From Austropuccinia psidii (taxonomy: Eukaryota; Basidiomycota; Pucciniomycetes; Pucciniales; Sphaerophragmiaceae): 64,000 bases of DNA. Shown one piece after another: positions 35,940 to 47,670 of the stretch (position 1 is its first letter; the number at the start of each line of letters is the position of its first letter). Both the position numbers and the translations under genes were made by a program. Below the pieces are notes generated by a model. It was not told the DNA's origin. It saw nothing but the letters and a program-made list of their open reading frames with translations, and did not search any database. The stretch spans positions 813,501-877,500 of the forward strand of contig JALGQZ010000015.1 of the NCBI GenBank assembly GCA_023105745.1. The letters are read 5' to 3'.

Positions 35940-37751
35940 TGTAAGGTGTGGATATGAAACTTTGATTAAAAATCAAGTACTTTTCCTGTCCTCAAAATTT
36001 GTATAAGGTAAAATTCTATTAAAAATAGTAAGAAATATTATTTTTAAGAGAAAACACGCCAAATTTATTGTTTATAACTTTATTAGTATAAAACAATAAT
36101 ATTATAAAAATTTATTGTTTTACCAACAATAAAAATTTATCCAAAAAATACTCTACAAGAGATATTTTAAGGCTACAAAAGAAATTTCTTCAAGAGCAAT
36201 TTCAATTGGAATTAATTGAGCAAAGAACTGCAAGCAATTAATTAAAGAACAAAGTCTTTAAAAAGAATATTAAAGAGAAAACACGCCCAAAAGTGACAAA
36301 GTTAACAGTGATGAAAGATGCTTTAATTCACACTTGGGGTGGTTCAGGGGTAAAAATGATTATAAGAGTTACAAACAATGATTATAATGATTTTTTCACG
36401 TGGTTAAAAGGATTAAAATGATTTAAAAAGTGGTGGTTGGAATCTTTGATTGATTGGTTTAACAGTGTTTAAACTAATTAATAAAAGGAAAAGATTCTAA
36501 CATGAAGAGAAAAGTGGGGCAAAGAAGACATTCTTTTTAGCCATCAATTCTCTTACTCCAAAAGTAAAATTTACTCTTGTCAGTCGTGAAAAACAGTCTG
36601 ACAACAGAAAAGCCAATTATGGCATCATTGAACCCCGGTTTAGACCAAAAAAGGGCTGGTTTAAGCCATTTTTAGCCATTTTTAGCCATTTTAGACCCTT
36701 AAATCAGCCATTACTATAGCAATACCAGGCCTAGAGCCTTCAAAACACGTCAGAATGTGTGTCAGAGGCGTAGAAACCAGTTAAAACTGTTTTTATTATG
36801 ATTGTTTTATCTTAAGGGTAGTTTTACCCTCTTGGCAACAGCTAAAACTACCCCGGTTGGTATCAAAACCTCATCATCAATTGAGTCCACAGACCCTGTA
36901 ACTCAATTCCAGGCCAAAAGTGATGAACTTTTGCGTGAATTTTGACATCCCACGCCTGTCAGCAAGAAATTTGGTGGTCTAGCTCCCCCTTAGAGCTGGA
37001 GTTCCTTTTCCCCCCCAAATTTAATCTTTCCAATTTATTTTTCCTTTAATTCCTCATCATGTATTATACTTATACTTTACATATGTAATTCAATTCAATT
37101 GTACAGTACAATACAGTAATAATTGACACCTCATATGTAAATCAAAGTTCACTTATGTAATACACGCGCACATTTGACATTTCAATTGAATTCAATTGAA
37201 AATACTTCAATTCCTCATAACTTCTAAACTAAACACAACACCTCAATTTTAACACAAAAATTGATGGTTAACACCACATGTGGTGTGAATTAAATTAAGG
37301 TTTTGAGGATTTTCAACTTTTGTATTGAAAATACTAGAAACTTAATTTAAGCTTATTTAGAGTTGAGTTACAAGAATTTCACTCAGAGGTGACCCCACCT
37401 GATTTTTTATGAGGAATCCAATGGTGAAATAAATTTTATATGTTTATTTATTGGATAAAAAGTTATAATAAATTTTATTCAACTTTTTTCCAAATTTATT
37501 TATTTTTTCACAATTTTGTTAAAATTTCATTTTTACTTAATTTTTTCAAGTATAAATGTAATTTTATAATTTCAAAATTTGATGTAATTTTATTTTTAAA
37601 TTGTAATTAATTTTTTTATTTTGAATATAATTTTATATTCATATTTTGATTTTTATTTTAATAATATAAATAAATTTATTTTATTTATATTAATATGTTA
37701 ATTTTGTATTTGTGGTCTTTTGGGTATATGAAATTACCTCTAAGGCTCACA
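35940..37751 (-). repeat. Element D1 3' LTR
   Basis: 1812 bp. Compared with other D LTRs it lacks 26 bp between two AAAGTGAC copies (near 36295), has one more TTTTTAGCCA unit near 36665, and has lost two bases of the TATA box (minus strand, near 36537). Confidence 0.93.
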
Positions 37752-37763
37752 TTCCCTCCCCCT
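37752..37763 (-). other. Polypurine tract of element D1
   Basis: The minus strand reads AGGGGGAGGGAA next to the 3' LTR, identical to D2. Confidence 0.75.
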
Positions 37764-37774
37764 AAAAAAGAATA

Positions 37775-40700
37775 TTACTTTGTAATATTGGTGTTTCTAG
37801 TGTGTCTGAATCTTCTGAGGAGTTTCGTAGCTTCTGGTATTTCTTTTTCTTCTAACCATTCATCTTCACAAGTTGGGTCACTGTACCTAACAAGGTATTC
37901 CCTTACCTTCTTGGTTCTTAATTTCCTTTCTTTAATAACTTTGGTAATTTTCTTAGCACCAGATGTCTCAATAGGAGGTATAACTTGGGGAATCTTATTC
38001 CTCAAGGGAAATTTCTCAGCATCACTAGATTTATATGGCTTTATCAAGCTCACTGGAAATGTAGGGTGCTTATTGCTAAGTTCTTCAGATAACTCTACTT
38101 CAACAGCATTTTCTCCATGGAGGGCCTTAATCACAAAAGGCCCTGCAAAGGAGTCTTTCAACTTTTTACATCCTTTGATGTTATTGAAGTTAGTGGTGGA
38201 TACAAGTACTAGGTCCCCCACTTTGAAATCTGGAGTTGCATGTGATTTATCCCATTTATCTTTAGCATATGCAAAAGAGTCCTCCATGCATCTCACTGCA
38301 TGCTTTCTAGCTTTGTCTAGCATTCCTTTGAAGCTAGCAGCTGTGGGATGTATTTCAATTAAGTCTTTCCTCAAGGAATCTTGGGTTAACTTGGGGTTCC
38401 ATCCTTTTTCTAGAATAGCAGGAGTCTGATTGGTGCTGGCATGGATTGATGTTTTATATGCTAATTCCAGTGCTGGCAACAGAGTACACCAATCATGGGT
38501 AAATCCATCACAATCTTTGAATTCAAGGCCATATGCACAAAATCTTCTCACCATGTCCTCTAAGGTTTGGATCATCCTTTCAGCCAGGCCATCAGTTTGT
38601 GGGTGGTAGGCTGTAGAGAAAGACAGTTTAGTGCCAAATAATTGGTGAAGATTTGTCCATAGTGCTGAAGTGAATTTGGGATCTCTATCACTGATGATAT
38701 TTGTAAATATCCCAGTCCATGACACTACTCTATTCCATATCAGAAGAGCTGTATCCATGGCTGTATCATCTTTGTGACATGGTAAAAAGATTGGAGTTTT
38801 ACTGAATCTGTCCACAATTACTAGGCAAGCATTATAGCTCCTGTCACCTCCTGGTGGTAGGCCAGTTACCCAATCCATATGGACAATTTCCCAAGGTCTG
38901 TTTGGTTCTTGGATTCTTATCATATTTCCAAGTCTTTTGCCAGTGGATTTATTTGCCTTTTGGCATCTGTCACAGGTTTTGCAATACTCTGCAACATCTT
39001 TCTGCCACATTGGCCACCATATGCAGGTCTTTACTTTCTCTCTTGTTCTGTCTTCAGACAGATGTCCTGAAAAGGGACTATCATGGCATTCTTTCAGTAC
39101 AAGATTGATTAATGACCTGTCTACAACTGTCATGACACATGTGTGCTTGGTTCTGTGGTAAATTATACCATCCAGTAGGTGAAATCTTCCTTCATCATAA
39201 GATTTTCTCCATACTTCATCCAAGGCATGTATTAGAGAGTTGTCTTTACAGTCTTTGTTAAGTAATTGGCATAAGATGCTACAATTCTTATCTTGAGTAT
39301 AGCTGCTTCTGACTTCTTCAAAGAAGGTGGTTTTCAAGTCTGTAACACTTATTCCTTCTATTGGAATTTGTGGTGAAGCTTCTTCTGGCACATAAGCAGG
39401 ATTATCAATATTATTTGGTAATGGCCATCTGCTTAGTCCATCTGCATTCTTATGAAGCTTCCCATCCTTATGAACAATAGTCATATTTCCTCTGTATTCT
39501 TGTATGGCTATTTGCCATCTGAGCATGTGTCTGTTAGGTGTTTTCATGTTCAAAAGTGATTTGACAGCTGTACAATCTGTTATTACTTCAAAAACACATC
39601 CCTCTAAGAAGTAGTTCAATTTCTCCAAGGCCCAGACAAGGCATAGACATTCTATTTGACTTGCTCCATATCTGGCTTCAGTTGGTTTGATTTGCCTGGA
39701 TATGAAACATATGGGTCCTTCTACAGGCTTATCATTTATGATCTGAACTTGGTGAAGTGCAGCACCCAGTCCATCCCCTGATGCATCAATATACAGTTTG
39801 AAAGGCAATTTAAAGTCTTGCATCAGTAAGAGTGGAGCAGTGGTCAATGCTTCTCTTAGAGACTCAAAAGCTTTGACTCTGTCAACAGTCATCTCAATCA
39901 CTGTGTCTTTGTCACACAACTTATAAAGTGGTCTTGCTATAGATGCAAAATCTTTAATGTGTTGCCTGTAATATCCTGCAAAACCTAAGAATGACTGAAT
40001 TTACTTTTTATTCTGAGGCATGGGCTTTAATAATACTTCTGCAACTTTGTTTTTGGCAATTCCAAGGGACAAACCAGATACAACATGTCCTAGTGCTTTA
40101 AGTTCTTTAAATCCAAAATGACATTTCTTCAACGAGATTTTCATGTTTACTGATTGGATTTTTGTCAAAACTCTTGATGATCTGTACATGTGCTCCTCCC
40201 AAGTCTTTGAACAGATAATAATGTCATCAATGTAAATGATTAACCATCCCTCTGAGAGTTCTTCAGGGAAGATTTCATTCATCATTCTTTGGAAGTGTGA
40301 AGGTGCATTTTTGATACCAAAGGGCATCCTTAAGTATTCATACACTCCACAATGAACAATAATTCTCAAGTATTTTCTTGCTCTTGGTGTTACCACATTT
40401 TGATGGAATCCTTTAAGGGCATCCACAGTGGTTATATACACTGCTTGAGATATTTGAGTAAGGGCAATTTGGATTTTTGGTATTGGGTATCTGTCTGGGC
40501 CAGTGTAAGTGTTCAGAGCTCTAAAGTCCCCAACCATTCTAGATTTTCCATTATTCCATACCACTATGACTGGTGTACTTATTTCTACTTCATTGCGGCC
40601 TACTTTTCTTATTACACCAAGGTCCAGAAGTTCTTTGATATGAATTTCTAGAGCTTCTCTTGATTTTGGACTTGCTGGATAAGCAGGTCTTCTTAAGAGT

Positions 40701-43696
40701 GGTGGATAAGGTCTCTCAATGTTAAGAATGATGTCAACTTCATGACCAATAATTGCTCCCAGAGGTTCTTTGTCTGTAGCAAATGCTCCTCTGTGGTCAT
40801 ACAAAAGGGAAGAAAGTTTATTTTCTTGTTTATCAGTCAGATGAAGGCTTATCTCAGCCTCATTTAACTGTTCAGACTTGAATTTTTCTAACTCTAAGTT
40901 AACTGGTGATAATTTGTTTACTGTAATTTGTCTTTTAAATGGTAAAAAGGCAAATTTCTGGCGCTTATTGTCCCCAATTGTAAAGTATCTGTCTTTGTTA
41001 TTATGTAAATCTATCCCATACATGATTAAATAGTCATTTCCCAATATAAAATGGGTACTAGAGCAATTTTCCATAACAACAAATTCAACTGTGATCCTTA
41101 AATTCCCATTTATGTGTGGGAATATGACATTGGTCTCAAAGATTCCTAATGCTTTCATTGGGTTACTTGCACTGTTGAATTTTATACCATCAATTGGTAA
41201 CAATTGGTCTTCAAAATTTGGTACACAAGTCTTAAGAAAAGATTTTCCAACACAAGAGCAGAAGGCTCCTGGGTCAAGCAAAAGTTTAGTGGGTTTGTTG
41301 TCAATCACCACTTCTGTTATACAGGAGTTACCAGCTGTATAACCTTTTCCTCTGTTTGGTTTTGTCTTCATAAGTTGTGCATCTTGAACTTTTGATAAAT
41401 CAACTTGACCATTGCTCAATTGTGGTAAGTGGGAATAAGATTCCATGATGTCAAAAGTGGCATTGATATTTTCTATATCTTTTGAAGATTCAGAAAATAT
41501 GGATGACTTATCATCTGAATTGTCTTCAATTATGTCTTCTTTTTCAACATCTGGTCCCTTTTCAATGTCAATTTCATTGATTTTCCCCCTTTTTGGACAT
41601 GTATTGGCTAAATGGGTGGTGCTTTGGCAAATATGGCATTTTCTGACTGTATCTGCAGATTTATATTTAATATTACTAGAATTTTCTTTGGGGTTTTTGT
41701 CCACAGAATTTTTCCAAGGTGTATTAAACCTTGTTTTAAGATTCACCCTACTAGAACCAATTTTGGTTCTGGTGGTTACTTCTTCTAGTATATTTATAAT
41801 ATCCTCTGCTGAAGATTGTTCAGTAGTCCTGCTTTTGACAGCATGCTCTAAGTCACCTCCACATTGTCTCAGAATTTTTCTATGGATCATAAATTCTGAC
41901 ATGTCAGGATATAATGCTGTTAATCTGTCCTTTTGTTGGCAAAACCATGGTAAAGCTTTGTCTTTATCAGCATTAAATTTGGCAGATTCAAAGGCTGTTT
42001 CAACTTTAAACCTCCAAGCATCATTTGCCCATTTGTTGATGATTTGTGTTTTCCACCAAGTCCAACTCTGGTGTCCATGTGCTTGTCTTATTTTGATGTA
42101 CCATCTGTGAGCTGATCTGTTAAACAAGGTGTTAAACCTGGCTGTTACCAATCTGTCTGGTAATTCAAAATCCTCTTTGATCATGTCAATACCTCTAATG
42201 AATTCCATATGGTCATACTCTCCTTCACCACTGAAGTGAGGCCATTCTTTAAGTTTTGGAACTTCTTTCAAGAGTGCTTGGCCCATTGATGGTTCCAAGT
42301 TATGAAAAAAAGTGGATAATTCATTTTTTAATTGTGAATTATCAGGATCCAATACTTGTGGATTTGGGATTCTTGTGCCCTCATTTTGATTTAGAGGTGT
42401 AGACATTCTTGGTAAGGTGTTCAGTATTTGTTCAATGTCATTCATTTTACTGTTGCTACACCTTTGGGAATTTCTGTATTCATGTTGGAAGCGTTGTATT
42501 AAATTTATTACTTCAATTTTATACATGTCTTCCTCATGTGTCAGTTCTTGCCATAACTCTGTCTGTCTTGTATTATCAGCAGTGACTTGATTCAATTTCA
42601 TTGATAATTTTGATACTTCTTCTTGTGAAGCATCAAAACACTTTTTCAAGGCAATGGTATATGTCTTTACTTCAGTAAATGAATTTGAAATGTCATCAAG
42701 GACTTTCTTGTTATCTGTCTTGATAATATTTATGGCTTGTTTAATTCTTGTTTCAATTATGTCATCAATATTGAATTTAGAATATTTATCTGTTAATTCT
42801 TTAATAATGGCAGATTGTTCATTTATTTTATTGTTAGAAGAATTATCATTATTGGAAATTTTAATTGTTCTCAAAACTTTTTCAAAACACATAAGTGTTT
42901 CATTAATTTGGCACAGACTCAGGTTGTTTGTTTTAATGTTGTTACAAATGGTTTCATTTTTATCAGAAAGATGTTTTTTCACGTCATTTATAGCATTATA
43001 CAACTCTGGGATGGAATCAAATATGTCAGAAATCATTTCTGGGACCTTAATCTGGCTTCCTCCTTCTTCTGTAATTCCATCATGGTTCTGGCCATCTGAA
43101 ATACATTTTCCATGGCATCCTGCTGAATCTTTGGGATTCTGTAGCCCTGGATGTAGGGTTTTGGGGCTGGTGCCTTCCCTTTGCCCTTGTTTGGAGTTTG
43201 TGGCTGCTTTTTCACGTTGGAATTGCTGCTTCTGGCCACTGGGGCTGTTTTTGGCACTGGTTTGGGTGGTGGAGGGTTGTTTTTCCTCCATTCTAGTGTC
43301 AAAAGCATCATGTTTTTCTTCTCCATCAATGGATGCCATCCATTGAGCAATTTGCAAGTGTTGGGATGGCCCAAGAATTTTCTTACTGTCAGGTAAGAAT
43401 TCATGCAATTCTTCCACAGGTCTGCAAGGATCTGGTACTCCTTGAATTGAAGTGCATTGTTGTATGCACTGTGGCTGGCTTTGTATATGTCCACAGAGGC
43501 TTGTTGTGGCGGTGTCAGCTCTTTTTGAAGGTAAAATAGTACTATCAGCTTCAGAATGACCCAATTTAGTTGTTTGGAAGTCATCAACTGACCCTTTTCC
43601 TTCTGTACCTGGTTGGCTTCTGCCATAATCACGTCTATTACCTTTTTGGGCGCTGCTTGAGGGGTTGTAGCTGGCTCCTGACCTGGTTGAAGGCAT
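37775..43696 (-). pseudogene. Element D1 Gag-Pol, one in-frame stop
   Basis: Single frame of 1974 codons from ATG 43696 to the stop at 37775, interrupted only by TAA at 40003-40001; D2 has GAA there, between RT and RNase H. Domains match D2: Gag with FSGEGEYDHMEF and CHICQSTTHLANTC, protease core [10 protein letters not shown] (D-P-G where most relatives have D-T-G or D-S-G), RT with YIDD, RNase [17 protein letters not shown](35)E integrase and a tail with REYLVRYSD like a chromodomain. The stop would release Gag, protease and most of RT but no RNase H or integrase. The start codon lies inside ORF1 intron 2. Confidence 0.93.
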
Positions 43697-43948
43697 AATT
43701 ATGGTTTAAAAAAAAAGGCTTAAAATAGTATTTTTACGTCAAAAACTTACTATTGGCCAAATTTTTAGCTTTCTGAAGGGTATTACTTATGTCCAAGTTA
43801 ATCAATTCAGAAGATATTGGTTCAGGCTGGTTATTTTGAGTCACAATAAAAGTACTATTATGATCAGAATTAACAGTACTGGCAGGGATAATGCTGGTTA
43901 CTGTTGAGGCTGTTTCAATGTTTTCTTGTCTTACCACGTTGTCAGACA
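43033..43948 (-). CDS. Element D1 ORF1, spliced protein overlapping Gag (282 aa, intact)
   Basis: Exon 1 is 43948-43751 (198 nt) and exon 2 is 43682-43033 (650 nt). With the A contributed by the upstream exon this gives 849 nt: 282 codons and a stop, no interruption. Exon 1 has no ATG in frame, so the start (MSDNVVRQEN) depends on splicing. Exon 2 runs on from SQEPATTPQAAPKKVIDVIM through helical segments, GWHP (residues 181-184), a proline/lysine-rich linker (NNPPPPKPVPKTAP), KPYIQGYRIPKIQQD, and a helical end (MENVFQMARTMMELQKK). D2 has TAG where D1 has the second Lys of PKK. Unknown function; no database family recognised. Confidence 0.7.
43683..43750 (-). other. Candidate intron 2 of element D1 ORF1, contains the Gag start
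   Basis: 68 nt. Donor ATA then GTAAGT, acceptor TCAACCAG. The Gag-Pol ATG at 43696 is 14 nt before the exon border. Splicing restores a continuous ORF1 and removes that ATG. Confidence 0.75.
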
Positions 43949-44025
43949 CTAAAATTAATGAAAAAGCCAATTAATTAAGTAAAAAAAAGGTTATTTCAAA
44001 AAAGAAATAAAAATATAAGCCTCAC
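43949..44025 (-). other. Candidate intron 1 of element D1 ORF1
   Basis: 77 nt, the same length as in D2. Donor TATAA then GTGAGG, acceptor CATTAATTTTAG. Joining places A before TG and makes the ORF1 ATG. Confidence 0.65.
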
Positions 44026-44158
44026 TTATAATATGAAAAAAAAAAGTTATTTTTTATGGATTTTTTGAATTATAAGTATTTTTTATATGTTTTTAAATTT
44101 TTCAATATAAGAAAAAAGATTTAAAAAGAGTAAAAAAAATATGTCACAGGTAAAATAT

Positions 44159-44176
44159 CACGGCTGGGCCCCCAAA
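44159..44176 (-). other. Primer-binding region of element D1
   Basis: The minus strand reads TTTGGGGGCCCAGCCGTG right after the 5' LTR; two bases differ from D2. Confidence 0.65.
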
Positions 44177-45605
44177 TGTAAGGTGTGGATATGAAACTTT
44201 GATTAAAAATCAAGTACTTTTCCTGTCCTCAAAATTTGTATAAGCTAAAATTCTATTAAAAATAGTAAGAAATATTATTTTTAAGAGAAAACACGCCAAA
44301 TTTATTGTTTTACCAACAATAAAAATTTATCCAAAAAATACTCTACAAGAGATATTTTAAGGCTACAAAAGAAATTTCTTCAAGAGCAATTTCAATTGGA
44401 ATTAATTGAGCAAAGAACTGCAAGCAATTAATTAAAGAAAAAAGTCTTTAAAAAGAATATTAAAGAGAAAACACGCCCAAAAGTGACCAGAGTGAATTTG
44501 GAAACAAAGTGACAAAGTTAACAGTGATGAAAGATGCTTTAATTCACTTTTGGGGTGGTTCAGGGGTAAAAATGATTATAAGAGTTACAAACAATGATTA
44601 TAATGATTTTTTCACGTGGTTAAAAGGATTAAAATGATTTAAAAAGTGGTGGTTGGAATCTTTGATTGATTGGTTTAACAGTGTTTAAACTAATTAATAA
44701 AAGGAAAAGATTCTAACATGAAGAGAAAAGTGGGGCAAAGAAGACATTCTTTTATAGCCATCAATTCTCTTACTCCAAAAGTAAAATTTACTCTTGTCAG
44801 TCGTGAAAAACAGTCTGACAACAGAAAAGCCAATTATGGCATCATTGAACCCTGGTTTAGACCAAAAAAGGGCTGGTTTAAGCCATTTTTAGCCATTTTA
44901 GACCCTTAAATCAGCCATTATAATAGCAATACCAGGCCTAGAGCTTTCAAAACACGTCAGAATGTGTGTCAGAGGCGTAGAAACCAGTTAAAATTGTTTT
45001 TATTATGATTGTTTTATCTTAAGGGTAGTTTTACCCTCTTGGCAACAGCTAAAACTACCCCAGTTGGTATCAAAACCTCATCATCAATTGAGTCCACAGA
45101 CCCTGTAACTCAATTCCAGGCCAAAAGTGATGAACTTTTGCGTGAATTTTGACATCCCACGCCTGTCAGCAAGAAATTTGGTGGTCTAGCTCCCCCTTAG
45201 AGCTGGAGTTCCTTTTCCCCCCCAAATTTAATCTTTCCAATTTATTTTTCCTTTAATTCCTCATCATGTATTATACTTATACTTTACATATGTAATTCAA
45301 TTCAATTGTACAGTACAATAGAGTAATAATTGACACCTCATATGTAAATCAAAGTTCACTTATGTAATACACGCGCACATTTTGACATTTCAATTGAATT
45401 CAATTGAAAATACTTCAATTCCTCATAACTTCTAAACTAAACACAACACCTCAATTTTAACACAAAAATTGATGGTTAACACCACATGTGGTGTGAATTA
45501 AATTAAGTTTTTGAGGATTTTCAACTTTTGTATTGAAAATACTAGAAACTTAATTTAAGCTTATTTAGAGTTGAGTTACAAGAATTTCACTCAGAGGTGA
45601 CCCCA
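44177..45605 (-). repeat. Element D1 5' LTR, inner part
   Basis: 1429 bp, continuing at 55711-56064 after D2. Lacks about 48 bp (near 44308) bounded by AATTTATTGTTT repeats that other D LTRs have. Carries the TATA box on the minus strand near 44754. The last five bases (CCCCA) are the D2 target copy. Confidence 0.93.
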
Positions 45606-46071
45606 TGTGATCCTTAGAGGTAATTTCATATACCCAAAAGACCACAAATATAAAAAATAACATATTAATATAAATAAAATAAATTTATTTATATTATTAA
45701 AATAAAAATGAAAAATATAAATATAAAATTATATTAAAAATAAAAAATTAATTATAATTTAAAAATAAAATTACTTTAAATTTTGTAAATATAAAATTAC
45801 ATTTATACTAGAAAAATTTAAGTAAAAATGAAATTTTAACAAAATTGTAAAAAAATAAATAAATTTGGAAAAAAGTTAAATAAAATTTATCATAACTTTT
45901 TATCCAATAAATAAACATATAAATTTTATTTCACCATTGGATTCCTCATAAAAAATCAGGTGGGGTCACCTCTGAGTGAAATTTTTGTAACTCAACTCTA
46001 AATAAGCTTAAATTAAGTTTTTAGTATTTTCAATACAAAAGTTGAAAATCCTCAAAACCTTAATTTAATTC

Positions 46072-46087
46072 ACACCACATGTGGTGT
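46072..46087 (+). promoter_or_regulatory. 16-bp perfect palindrome in family D LTRs
   Basis: ACACCACATGTGGTGT, self-complementary throughout. Present in all D LTRs and unchanged in the strongly diverged LTR piece at 62979-62994, where neighbouring AT-rich DNA has drifted. A dimeric regulator site is a reasonable guess. Confidence 0.5.
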
Positions 46088-46505
46088 TAACCATCAATTT
46101 TTGTGTTAAAATTGAGGTGTTGTGTTTAGTTTAGAAGTTATGAGGAATTAAAGTATTTTCAATTGAATTCAATTGAAATGTCAAAATGTGCGCGTGTATT
46201 ACATAAGTGAACTTTGATTTACATATGAGGTGTCAATTATTACTGTATTGTACTGTACAATTGAATTGAATTACATGTGTAAATTATAAGTATAATACAT
46301 GATGAGGAATTAAAGGAAAAATAAATTGGAAAGATTAAATTTGGGGGGGAAAAGGAACTCCAGCTCTAAGGGGGAGCTAGACCCCCAAAATCCTTGCTGA
46401 CAGGCGTGGGATGTCAAAATTCACGCAAAAGTTCATCACTTTTGGCCTGGAATTGAGTTACAGGGTCTGTGGACTCAATTGATGATGAGGTTTTGATACC
46501 AACTG

Positions 46506-46543
46506 GGGTAGTTTTAGCTGTTGCCAAGAAGGTAAAACTACCC
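46506..46543 (+). promoter_or_regulatory. Inverted repeat upstream of the family D TATA box
   Basis: Perfect 11-bp arms GGGTAGTTTTA (46506-46516) and TAAAACTACCC (46533-46543) with a 16-nt loop, about 275 bp before the TATA box. Kept in the D1, D2 and solo LTRs. Confidence 0.5.
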
Positions 46544-46670
46544 TTAAGATAAAACAATCATAATAAAAACAGTTTTAACTGGTTTCTACGCCTCTGACAC
46601 ACATTCTGACGTGTTTTGAAGGCTCTAGGCCTGGTATTGCTATAGTAATGGCTGATTTAAGGGTCTAAAA

Positions 46671-46697
46671 TGGCTAAAAATGGCTAAAAATGGCTTA
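46671..46697 (+). repeat. Short tandem repeat in family D LTRs
   Basis: Tandem AATGGCTAAA-type units. Copy number differs among LTRs: the D1 3' LTR has an extra unit near 36665 and the solo LTR near 21385 has fewer. Confidence 0.6.
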
Positions 46698-46818
46698 AAC
46701 CAGCCCTTTTTGGTCTAAACCAGGGTTCAATGATGCCATAATTGGCTTTTCTGTTGTCAGACTGTTTTTCACGACTGACAAGAGTAAATTTTACTTTTGG
46801 AGTAAGAGAATTGATGGC

Positions 46819-46826
46819 TATAAAAG
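46819..46826 (+). promoter_or_regulatory. TATA box of the family D LTR
   Basis: TATAAAAG, followed about 20-40 bp on by a pyrimidine-rich stretch (CCCCACTTTTCTCTTC) suitable for initiation. Present in both D2 LTRs and the solo LTR; disrupted in the D1 3' LTR. Start site not determined. Confidence 0.65.
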
Positions 46827-47095
46827 AATGTCTTCTTTGCCCCACTTTTCTCTTCATGTTAGAATCTTTTCCTTTTATTAATTAGTTTAAAACTGTTAAA
46901 CCAATCAATAAAAGATTCCAACCACCCTTTTTAAATCATTTGAATCCTTTTAACCACGTCAAAAAATCATTATAATCATTGTTTGTAACTCTTATAATCA
47001 TTTTTACCCCTGAACCACCCCAAAAGTGAATTAAAGCATCTTTCATCACTGTAAACTTTGTCACTTTGTTTCCAAATTCACTCTGGTCACTTTTG

Positions 47096-47337
47096 GGCGT
47101 GTTTTCTCTTTAATATTCTTTTTAAAGACTTTGTTCTTTAATTAATTGCTTGCAGTTCTTTGCTCAATTAATTCCAATTGAAATTGCTCTTGAAGAAATT
47201 TCTTTTGTAGGCTTAAAATATCTCTTGTAGAGTATTTTTTGGATAAATCTTTATTGTTGGTAAAACAATAAATTTTTATAATATTATTGTTTTATACTAA
47301 TAAAGTTATAAACAATAAAATTGGCGTGTTTTCTCTT
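47096..47337 (+). repeat. 15-bp direct repeat pair downstream of the family D promoter
   Basis: GGCGTGTTTTCTCTT occurs at 47096-47110 and again at 47323-47337, perfectly repeated 227 bp apart. Both copies persist in every full D LTR in the window (as AAGAGAAAACACGCC in minus-oriented ones). They lie within the expected transcribed LTR part, so they could act on DNA or RNA. Confidence 0.6.
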
Positions 47338-47443
47338 AAAAATAATATTTCATACTATTTTTAATTGATTTTTACCTTATACAAATTTTGAGGACAGGAA
47401 AAGTACTTGATTTTTAATCAAAGTTTCATATCCACACCTTACA

Positions 47444-47461
47444 TTTGGGGGCCTGGCCGTG
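47444..47461 (+). other. Primer-binding region of element D2
   Basis: TTTGGGGGCCTGGCCGTG right after the 5' LTR. Shared with B and, with changes, with A and B2 although their LTRs are unrelated. Confidence 0.65.
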
Positions 47462-47593
47462 ATATTTTACCTGTGACATATTTTTTTTACTCTTTTTAAA
47501 TCTTTTTTCTTATATTGAAAAATTTAAAAACATATAAAAAATACTTATAATTCAAAAAAAACCCATAAAAAATATTTTTTTTTCATATTATAA

Positions 47594-47670
47594 GTGAGGC
47601 TTAAATTTTTATTTCTTTTTTTGAAATATCCTTTTTTTACTTAATTAATTGGCTTTTTCATTAATTTTAG
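47594..47670 (+). other. Candidate intron 1 of element D2 ORF1
   Basis: 77 nt. Donor TATAA then GTGAGG, acceptor CATTAATTTTAG. The exon before ends in A and the exon after begins TG TCT GAC AAC, so splicing makes ATG. Matches D1 in length and both sites. Confidence 0.65.

Larger units (their letters stand above)
45606..47443 (+). repeat. Element D2 5' LTR
   Basis: 1838 bp, from TGTGATCCTTAGAGG (TGTGAGCC in other copies) to CACACCTTACA. Holds a 16-bp palindrome, a hairpin, a TATA box and a duplicated 15-bp motif, described separately. CpG, almost absent from the coding part of this element, is clustered in the promoter half of the LTR. Confidence 0.96.

Noticed and set aside
41445..43346. Long antisense ORFs (221 and 230 aa) opposite gag in D1, also opposite D2 (49505-50170 and 48269-48961)
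   Set aside because: They are mirrored in both copies only because gag is near-identical; they lack start context and motifs and disappear outside the coding part. Treated as shadows of Gag.
46375..46400. Self-priming (Tf1-like) by AGACCCCCAAA in the D LTR, which pairs with the primer-binding region at 10 of 11 bases
   Set aside because: Self-priming needs the match at the RNA 5' end. This segment is about 440 bp upstream of the TATA box, and the site in D1 is further mutated.
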